Assembly: GCF_022346605.1 (NCBI RefSeq) | Contig: NZ_JAKRNT010000005.1 | Span: forward strand, 1-64,000 | DNA: 64,000 nt | Source of the DNA: Sporosarcina sp. ACRSL | GTDB taxonomy: Bacteria; Bacillota; Bacilli; Bacillales_A; Planococcaceae | Direction of reading: 5' to 3' | Shown: positions 58,200 to 64,000 of the stretch, piece after piece | Numbering within the stretch: the stretch's first letter is position 1 | Layout of the letters: each line of letters opens with the position of its first letter | Notes under the pieces: generated by a model | Databases searched by the model: none | What the model saw: the letters and a program-made list of their open reading frames with translations, nothing else | Told to the model about the DNA's origin: nothing | Translations under genes and position numbers: made by a program

Positions 58200-59369
58200 A
58201 TGGGACAGCTTCATAACGTGAAACTTGGCGTAGATGTGCTTTTTGAAAGGGACTTGTCGGAACTTCGAGGGAAGCGGATCGGTTTATTGACGAATCAAAC
58301 AGGGGCGAATGCCAAGCTTGTTTCGACAATCCGGCTATTCCATAATCATCCGGATCTTCGATTGACCGCCCTTTTCGCACCAGAGCATGGGCTGTTGACG
58401 AATGCGAAGGAAGGGGAGAAATTCACCGATACGGTTCATCGGTCGACTGGAATTCCAGTGTTTAGTCTTTACGGACAGACAAAGAAACCGACCGACGCGA
58501 TGATGGGGCAAGTTGACATTGTCGTCTTCGATATTCAAGATATCGGCGCGAGATATTATACGTACATTTATACGATGGCGTATATGATGGAAGCTTGTGC
58601 ACGGACGGGCAAAAGGATGATCGTCCTCGATCGTCCGAATCCGATTGGCGGGGAGAGGGTCGAAGGGAATTTCGTCGATCCAGATTACACATCTTTCGTC
58701 GGGCTTTACCCGATTCCGAACAGGCACGGCATGACAGTCGGTGAACTGGCTGTTTATTTCAATGAAGAGTACCAGATCGGCTGTGATTTGGAAGTCGTCT
58801 CAATGGAAGGGTGGAAACGGTATTCATTCCAAACGGAGAACGGGCTTCCTTGGATTCCGCCTTCACCGAATACGACATCGCTCGATATGATGCTGTTGTA
58901 TCCGGGTACTTGCTTGGTGGAAGGAACGAATCTTTCCGAAGGGCGCGGGACGACGCAGCCTTTTGAAATAATCGGGGCTCCTTTCATTGACGGGGAGAAG
59001 CTACAGGATCAAGTAAATGCTTTAGGGCTGGAAGGGATTCATGCACGCGCGCTCGCTTTCACACCGACGTATCAAAAGTATAATGGCCAGCTTTGTGAAG
59101 GAATCCAGTTGCATATAACGGATCGAAAAACGTTTCGGCCAGTGGAAACAGTTACCTCGGTCCTTTCAGTCATCGCTTCGATGTATGCCGAGGAACTTGA
59201 GTTTTTAGAGTATGGCAGCTTGCGGCATCTGATGTTCGATCTGCTCTCTGGGAACGATGTATTGCGCCAAGGGCTTATGAAGGGAGATATCCATTCTTAC
59301 CGACAGCAATGCAAACGGGACACGGAAAGATTCATGGAATTGAGAGAACGTTACTTACGGTATAGATAG
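58200..59369 (+). CDS. namZ: Exo-beta-N-acetylmuramidase (DUF1343, GH171), cytosolic
   Basis: A 389-residue enzyme of the DUF1343 family; B. subtilis NamZ releases MurNAc from the non-reducing end of glycan fragments. Seen: GVDVLFERDLSELRGKRIGL, LLTNQTGANAKLVSTI, ALFAPEHGLLTNAKEG, DIQDIGARYYTYIYTMAYMM, VLDRPNPIGG, RHGMTVGELAVYFN, GLPWIPPSPNTTS and LVEGTNLSEGRGTTQPFEII. The B. subtilis enzyme is exported, but this one has no signal peptide, so it must act on imported oligosaccharides. ATG 58194 overlaps the permease stop; ATG 58200 has better spacing from AAGGA. Confidence 0.92.
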   Translation: MGQLHNVKLGVDVLFERDLSELRGKRIGLLTNQTGANAKLVSTIRLFHNHPDLRLTALFAPEHGLLTNAKEGEKFTDTVHRSTGIPVFSLYGQTKKPTDAMMGQVDIVVFDIQDIGARYYTYIYTMAYMMEACARTGKRMIVLDRPNPIGGERVEGNFVDPDYTSFVGLYPIPNRHGMTVGELAVYFNEEYQIGCDLEVVSMEGWKRYSFQTENGLPWIPPSPNTTSLDMMLLYPGTCLVEGTNLSEGRGTTQPFEIIGAPFIDGEKLQDQVNALGLEGIHARALAFTPTYQKYNGQLCEGIQLHITDRKTFRPVETVTSVLSVIASMYAEELEFLEYGSLRHLMFDLLSGNDVLRQGLMKGDIHSYRQQCKRDTERFMELRERYLRYR

Positions 59370-59380
59370 GAAGGCGGACG

Positions 59381-60295
59381 ATGGAAAAATTATCACTTCT
59401 GACGACTGAACGATCCAATCCGAAGACGTCGCGGTTGGATGAAATGTCAATCGAGGACATACTGAAAACGATGAATGACGAGGATCAGACCGTTGCCCTA
59501 GCTGTCCGGCAAGTGATCTCGCAAATTGAAAAGACGGTAGAAAAAGTGGTGGAAGCGTTTAAAAACGGCGGCAGGCTTCTATATATCGGTGCGGGGACGA
59601 GTGGAAGGATCGGCGTCATGGACGCGGTCGAATGCCCACCGACGTTTGGCACTTCCCCCGATCTCGTGAAGGCGATTTTGGCGGGCGGCGAAGGGGCGAT
59701 GTATCATGCTGTTGAAGGGGCAGAGGATGATGAAGCACTAGGTGCGAAGGATGTAGAGGACTTACAAATTACCAAGCACGATGTCATCATCGGCATTGCT
59801 GCAAGCGGTAGGACGCCTTACGTAAAGGGAGCGCTGATGTACGCAAAAAACCGCGGCGCGACGACTGTCAGTCTATCCAACAATGAAAACTCGCTTATTA
59901 GCAACTACGCAGACATTCCAATTGAAGTCATTACCGGTCCGGAAGTATTGACTGGCTCCACCCGGTTACGGGCAGCAACTTCCCATAAATTGATTTTAAA
60001 TATGATATCGACGACAGCGATGGTCAAGACGGGCAAAGTGTATCAAAACTTGATGGTCGATTTGAATGCAAGCAATTTTAAATTGCGCGAGCGTGCAAAA
60101 AAGATGGTTTGCACGATTACGGAATTGGATGAAGAAAAAGCGGAGTTCGTATTGAAACAGACTGGGTACGATGTGAAGCTTGCGATCGTTATGATCCTAG
60201 CGGAAGTCGATAAAGAATCGGCTCGAGCTTTCATTGAAGTAGCGGAGGGATTCGTAGGGAAAGCCGTAAAACTCGCTTCAAGGAAAGAAGGGTGA
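59381..60295 (+). CDS. murQ: N-acetylmuramic acid 6-phosphate etherase
   Basis: A 304-residue lyase with one SIS domain that removes D-lactate from MurNAc-6-phosphate, giving GlcNAc-6-phosphate. Diagnostic stretches: TTERSNPKTSRLDEMSIEDI, GGRLLYIGAGTSGRIGVMDA, VECPPTFGTSPDLVKAILAG, the catalytic Glu in AVEGAEDDEALG, VIGIAASGRTPYVKGAL, EVITGPEVLTGSTRLRAATS. Length is typical. It takes products of both the MurK-like kinase and AnmK and feeds NagA, both encoded here. The ATG is 11 bases after the namZ stop, with GGAAGG upstream. Confidence 0.95.
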   Translation: MEKLSLLTTERSNPKTSRLDEMSIEDILKTMNDEDQTVALAVRQVISQIEKTVEKVVEAFKNGGRLLYIGAGTSGRIGVMDAVECPPTFGTSPDLVKAILAGGEGAMYHAVEGAEDDEALGAKDVEDLQITKHDVIIGIAASGRTPYVKGALMYAKNRGATTVSLSNNENSLISNYADIPIEVITGPEVLTGSTRLRAATSHKLILNMISTTAMVKTGKVYQNLMVDLNASNFKLRERAKKMVCTITELDEEKAEFVLKQTGYDVKLAIVMILAEVDKESARAFIEVAEGFVGKAVKLASRKEG

Positions 60296-60300
60296 TCATC

Positions 60301-61248
60301 ATGTTTCGGACGTTTCAAAATGGAGATGAAATAGGAATTGTTGAACTGTGGAACGCTGTCCTGCTCCATGACCCTATCAATCAAAAGCGCTTTCGGACAC
60401 AAGTGCTGCTCGATGCAAATTTCGACCCGGAAGGATTGATTGTCGTTGTTGACGGAGATCGGATAATTGGAGCGATGTTAGCAATCACACGAAAGCTGCC
60501 GATGATGGGGGCCGATCTTGAACCGGATAACGGATGGATCACCTTTTTCTTGGTACATCCTGACGTAGGAAGGCAAGGGGTCGGATGTGGACTGATGGAA
60601 AGGACGTTTGATTACATCCGGAAACAAGGGGCGAAGAAAGTGTTCTTCTCCTCTTATGCACCGAATTATTTCTTACCAGGAATTGACGAGTCAGCTTATC
60701 CTGCAGGGTTCAACTTCCTTCAGAAGGTTGGGTTCAAGCGCGCCTATTCACCGGTTGCTATGCATCGGGCGTTGACGGATTACGTATATCCAGAATCGGT
60801 GAAGGCAGTGAAAAAGGAGCGGGAGCTAGAAGGATATGTATTTGAAACTGTTCAAGACGGTGATTTGCCTGCTGTCATCCGGTTCGCAAATACTGACTTC
60901 AATCCGGACTGGGGCAGGGCAATTCGCGAAGGTTTATTGCAAGGGCTTGATCCTTCTCAAGTTCTCATTGCCAAAAAGGAAGGAAAAATCGTCGGGTTTG
61001 CGATGTATGGAGGGTACGAAGGGATTCGGGAACGTTTCGGTCCTTTCGGAGTCGATGATAGTGAGCAAGGAAAAGGGCTCGGGAAGGTTTTATTACACGA
61101 AGCCCTTCATTCCATGAAACAAAGGACGATCCAAGGAGCCTGGTTCCTCTGGACGAGTGAAAAGAGCTCAGCAGGGCATTTATATTTGAAAAATGGATTC
61201 AAAACGTACCGGACATTTCATGTTATGGTTAAGGAACTAACAGATTAA
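60301..61248 (+). CDS. Double-GNAT acetyltransferase (salvage locus, copy 2)
   Basis: A 315-residue protein with two GNAT modules. The first (about residues 1-165) has WITFFLVHPDVGRQGVGCGLMERTF, with acetyl-CoA loop RQGVGCG. The second (about 175-315) has FGPFGVDDSEQGKGLGKVLL with QGKGLG and ends in YLKNGFKTYRTFHVMVKEL. It has the same two-module plan as the protein at 48977-49936. The start is ATG 60301 after GAAGGG; an upstream GTG at 60292 overlaps murQ and is less likely. Placement between murQ and murR points to a role in amino-sugar metabolism, but the acceptor is unknown. Confidence 0.8.
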   Translation: MFRTFQNGDEIGIVELWNAVLLHDPINQKRFRTQVLLDANFDPEGLIVVVDGDRIIGAMLAITRKLPMMGADLEPDNGWITFFLVHPDVGRQGVGCGLMERTFDYIRKQGAKKVFFSSYAPNYFLPGIDESAYPAGFNFLQKVGFKRAYSPVAMHRALTDYVYPESVKAVKKERELEGYVFETVQDGDLPAVIRFANTDFNPDWGRAIREGLLQGLDPSQVLIAKKEGKIVGFAMYGGYEGIRERFGPFGVDDSEQGKGLGKVLLHEALHSMKQRTIQGAWFLWTSEKSSAGHLYLKNGFKTYRTFHVMVKELTD

Positions 61249-61266
61249 ACAAGTGGAGGGATGGAG

Positions 61267-62145
61267 ATGGCGATAGCGAGCGGCGGCTTAGTGCTGCTGA
61301 AAGAAATGAGGCATTTGCTCCCTCCTTCGGAACAAAAAATTGCCGACTATATTTTGGCGAACCCGCAAGATATTGTGACGATGACTGTTTCGGAGCTAGG
61401 GGAAGTGAGCCAAACGAGCGGAGCTGCCGTTACGAGGCTATGCAAATCATTGCAATTGAAAGGCTTCCAAGAATTAAAGTTACGTATTAACGGCGATCTT
61501 GGACGGAAGCTGGAAATTACGACACGAGATATCCAACCGAATGAGCCGGTCGCGACGACGATTCAAAAAGTGACGGAACATGCCATCCATACGTTGTTGG
61601 AAACCGCTGAATTGCTCGATACGAAACAGTTGGAGCGTGCGGTCGACGCGATTGTTCAGGCGAAAAATATCCACTTTTTCGGCGTGGGTGCTTCAGGAAT
61701 AGCCGCAATTGATGCGCAGCAGAAATTTTTGCGGATTCATAAAGCGTCCACGGTGAGCACGGATTTACATATGGGAGCAACGATCATGGCAAATGTCGAC
61801 GCAGAGGATGTCGTTGTCGGTATTTCGTTCTCGGGCGCGACGTACGAAGTAGGAAAAATTCTCGAACTCGCTCAGGCGAACGGAGCGACAACGATCAGCT
61901 TAACGAAGTTTGGCCAAACACCGATCTCCCAGATTTCAGATATCCAGCTGCACACGTCACCTGCCAAAGAAGCGAATTTGCGAAGTGGAGCAACCTCATC
62001 GAGGCTCGCCCAGTTACATGTTATGGACATCCTTTTCATGTCAGTCGCTTCCAAGCAATTCGATACGACGATCACCTATTTGGATGCCACGCGCGATGCA
62101 ATCGAAGAGATACAGAACGAAACATTCAAAAAATGGAAGAGATAA
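61267..62145 (+). CDS. murR: MurR/RpiR-family transcriptional regulator
   Basis: A 292-residue regulator. The N-terminal RpiR-type helix-turn-helix (about residues 1-75) has LPPSEQKIADYILANPQDIV, MTVSELGEVSQTSGAAVTRL and CKSLQLKGFQELKLRI. A C-terminal SIS domain (about 110-260) has IHFFGVGASGIAAIDAQQKF, DVVVGISFSGATYEVGKILE and THTISLTKFGQTPI-like text. It should respond to MurNAc-6-phosphate or GlcNAc-6-phosphate, as MurR in E. coli and B. subtilis. ATG 61261 abuts the purines; ATG 61267 is 6 bases from GGAGGG and preferred. The 3' end lies 17 bases before the nagA start, within the same operon. Confidence 0.88.
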   Translation: MAIASGGLVLLKEMRHLLPPSEQKIADYILANPQDIVTMTVSELGEVSQTSGAAVTRLCKSLQLKGFQELKLRINGDLGRKLEITTRDIQPNEPVATTIQKVTEHAIHTLLETAELLDTKQLERAVDAIVQAKNIHFFGVGASGIAAIDAQQKFLRIHKASTVSTDLHMGATIMANVDAEDVVVGISFSGATYEVGKILELAQANGATTISLTKFGQTPISQISDIQLHTSPAKEANLRSGATSSRLAQLHVMDILFMSVASKQFDTTITYLDATRDAIEEIQNETFKKWKR

Positions 62146-62162
62146 TTCGGGAGGTGACTGCG

Positions 62163-63332
62163 TTGACTTCGTTGCTTATTCATAACATCCAAATCGCCAT
62201 GCCAGACGGAAGTGTGATGGACGGCGAGATAGTCGTGGAAAACGGGAGGATTGTAAATGTATCCAATGAGTCGATCAAGGGATTCAATGGACAGCGATGG
62301 GACGGTCAAGGCTGTCTGACTCTTCCCGGATTCATCGATATCCATATCCATGGAGCGGCTGGCGCCGATTTCATGGATGGAACTGTTGAGTCATTTGAAA
62401 CGATTGCAAATGCATTGCCGAAGGAAGGAACGACTTCATTCCTCGCGACGACGTTGACACAATCGGAAGATGAAATCTCTAAAACTGTTAACGTAGGCAA
62501 AAGGTTCATGGAGCAAACGATAAACGGTGCCGAAATGCTCGGTTTTCATTTGGAAGGTCCGTTTATTCATCCAAAACAAGCAGGTGCGCAGCCTGTCGAA
62601 TATATCCGGAAGCCGTCTTTTGCACTTTTGGAAAGATGGTTTGGCGAAGCGCTCGACAGTTTGAAAGTCGTGACACTCGCTCCGGAATGCGATGAAGGAC
62701 TGGAAGTGACCCGGCGGCTCGTAGAACGCAATGTTCTCGTTTCCGCAGGTCATACGAAGGCGACTTTCGAAGATATGAGCAATGCTACAGAAGTGGGACT
62801 GTCACATCTGACCCATTTCGGAAACGCGATGAGCGGATTGCATCACAGAGAAATCGGAGTCGTTGGTGCCGGATTTTTGCTGAAGCAGCTTCATTGTGAA
62901 GTGATTGCAGATGGTATCCATTTATCAGAGGACATGCTGCAGCTTATGTATAAAAAAATAGGACCTGAGCGGATCATCCTTATTACGGATTCGATGCGGG
63001 CTAAAGGATTGCTTGACGGATCATATACGTTGGCGGGACAGGATGTGAATGTGACCGGGGCAAAGGCGACGTTGGCAGATGGGACGTTGGCCGGCAGCGT
63101 CTTGAAAATGAATGAAGCCGTCCAGACGATGCGGAACGCTGGTGCTGATCTTCCTCACTTGATGAGCATGTCATCCTCTAATGCTGCAAAACGATTAGGC
63201 GTGTTTGATCGAAAAGGAAGCATCGAAGTCGGAAAAGATGCTGATCTCGTCTTATTGAATGACGATTTCCAAGTTCGTGCGACGATTTGCAGAGGGATGG
63301 TGGGCTATTCCCGTGATGGAAGTTCTAAGTAA
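62163..63332 (+). CDS. nagA: N-acetylglucosamine-6-phosphate deacetylase
   Basis: A 389-residue amidohydrolase that converts GlcNAc-6-phosphate to glucosamine-6-phosphate and acetate. The metal and substrate sites are visible: [36 protein letters not shown] (Glu ligand), [15 protein letters not shown] (His), [20 protein letters not shown] (His), IADGIHLS and [12 protein letters not shown] (catalytic Asp). The frame is open from an ATG at 62133, but GGGAGGTGA is 7-8 bases from TTG 62163, giving the normal N terminus [15 protein letters not shown]. nagB is not in the window. Confidence 0.93.
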   Translation: MTSLLIHNIQIAMPDGSVMDGEIVVENGRIVNVSNESIKGFNGQRWDGQGCLTLPGFIDIHIHGAAGADFMDGTVESFETIANALPKEGTTSFLATTLTQSEDEISKTVNVGKRFMEQTINGAEMLGFHLEGPFIHPKQAGAQPVEYIRKPSFALLERWFGEALDSLKVVTLAPECDEGLEVTRRLVERNVLVSAGHTKATFEDMSNATEVGLSHLTHFGNAMSGLHHREIGVVGAGFLLKQLHCEVIADGIHLSEDMLQLMYKKIGPERIILITDSMRAKGLLDGSYTLAGQDVNVTGAKATLADGTLAGSVLKMNEAVQTMRNAGADLPHLMSMSSSNAAKRLGVFDRKGSIEVGKDADLVLLNDDFQVRATICRGMVGYSRDGSSK

Positions 63333-63349
63333 TTGAGGGGGGATATTCA

Positions 63350-64000
63350 ATGGCAGAGCTGAAATTGACTAATTTGACGAAGGAATATGACAAAGGAGTC
63401 GTTGCCGTCAAAGATTTCAATTTGGATATAAAAGATAAGGAGTTCATTGTGTTCGTCGGTCCTTCAGGTTGCGGCAAATCAACGACGCTCCGAATGATTG
63501 CGGGACTTGAAGACATTACGGATGGCGATTTTGAAATTGACGGCAAGCGGATGAATGACGTTCCACCAAAAAATCGGGATATTGCAATGGTCTTCCAAAA
63601 CTATGCGCTCTATCCGCATATGACCGTCTACGAAAATATGGCGTTCAGTTTGAAGCTTCGTAAAGTGAAGAAGAAGGAGATTGAAGCGAAAGTCCAGGAA
63701 GCCGCTAAAATATTAGGGTTGGAGGAGTATTTGGATCGTAAGCCGAAAGCGTTGTCGGGCGGACAGCGCCAACGTGTAGCGTTAGGCCGTGCGATTGTAA
63801 GGGATGCGAAGATCTTCCTCATGGATGAACCGCTCTCCAATTTGGACGCAAAGCTCCGGGTGCAAATGCGCGCCGAAATCCAAAAATTGCATAGACGTCT
63901 TCAAACGACGACAATCTACGTGACCCACGACCAGACGGAAGCGATGACGATGGCGACACGACTTGTCGTCATGAAAGATGGATACATCCAGCAAGTCGGT
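63350..64000 (+). CDS. Sugar ABC transporter ATP-binding protein, MsmX/UgpC family (3' end outside window)
   Basis: The first 217 codons of a CUT1-type ATPase, open to the window edge. Walker A is [20 protein letters not shown], the Q-loop [18 protein letters not shown], the signature [20 protein letters not shown], Walker [20 protein letters not shown], and the H-loop [15 protein letters not shown]. It is near-identical in layout to the complete ATPase at 41885-43000. Its place right after nagA makes it the probable energy subunit for the salvage-locus importer (54837-58197), which otherwise lacks an ATPase. The ATG follows GAGGGGGG. Confidence 0.93.
   Translation, partial: MAELKLTNLTKEYDKGVVAVKDFNLDIKDKEFIVFVGPSGCGKSTTLRMIAGLEDITDGDFEIDGKRMNDVPPKNRDIAMVFQNYALYPHMTVYENMAFSLKLRKVKKKEIEAKVQEAAKILGLEEYLDRKPKALSGGQRQRVALGRAIVRDAKIFLMDEPLSNLDAKLRVQMRAEIQKLHRRLQTTTIYVTHDQTEAMTMATRLVVMKDGYIQQVG

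Noticed and set aside
1..64000. tRNA, rRNA and riboswitch search by eye
   Set aside because: No cloverleaf, rRNA segment, T-box or known riboswitch consensus was recognised. A covariance-model search would be needed to exclude small RNAs.

Overview
The window reads as chromosome of a spore-forming member of the Bacillales, most likely Planococcaceae and Sporosarcina-like. That placement is inferred from gene content (SpoIID-domain enzyme, YflT stress proteins, MsmX-type ATPases, CcpA cre sites), purine-rich Shine-Dalgarno sequences, and frequent TTG/GTG starts. There are no rRNA, tRNA, cas or phage structural genes. The only transposase is an IS3-type fragment at the left edge.

Layout. 1-6.7 kb: IS3 transposase fragment, acyl-CoA ligase plus acyl-CoA dehydrogenase, TPR-GGDEF diguanylate cyclase, SAM methyltransferase. 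7-9.3 kb: acetamidase/formamidase and small membrane or hypothetical genes. 9.6-15.3 kb: CitA/DcuS-type two-component pair followed by a complete tctC-tctB-tctA tricarboxylate transporter, with a perfect cre site in a 17-bp inverted repeat before tctC. 15.4-18.9 kb: NTF2-like gene, ornithine cyclodeaminase/MFS operon, and a divergent XRE-cupin regulator facing it across two identical palindromic operators. 18.9-25.1 kb: YkoP-like and YkoQ-like genes, a CNNM/CorC-type protein, a YitT-like gene that seems to start at ATT, an SDR lacking its catalytic residues, and a membrane-bound thermonuclease-Excalibur protein. 25.5-34 kb: two YflT stress proteins flanking a 1279-residue SF1 helicase coupled to a winged-helix protein. 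34-37.7 kb: two NlpC/P60 peptidoglycan hydrolases and a patatin. 37.9-43 kb: CUT1 sugar ABC transporter with a HAD phosphatase. 43.2-46 kb: an AT-rich group of small accessory genes. 46.3-64 kb: a large peptidoglycan-salvage locus that runs off the right edge.

The salvage locus holds a SpoIID-type enzyme, BadF-type amino-sugar kinase (MurK-like), serine hydrolase (AmiE-like), PIG-L hydrolase, NagZ, AnmK, a CUT1 transporter, NamZ, MurQ, MurR, NagA, an MsmX-type ATPase and two double-GNAT proteins. NagZ, NamZ and the serine hydrolase have no signal peptide, and an ABC importer plus cytosolic kinases take the place of the Bacillus subtilis MurP phosphotransferase route. The whole dismantling pathway therefore appears to be intracellular.

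The most unusual non-coding signal is a set of seven intergenic arrays of degenerate direct repeats. Their sequences differ, but their period is always 20 or 21 bp, two helical turns. A second dispersed element, ending in a 22-bp palindrome, lies just upstream of a ribosome-binding site at four places.
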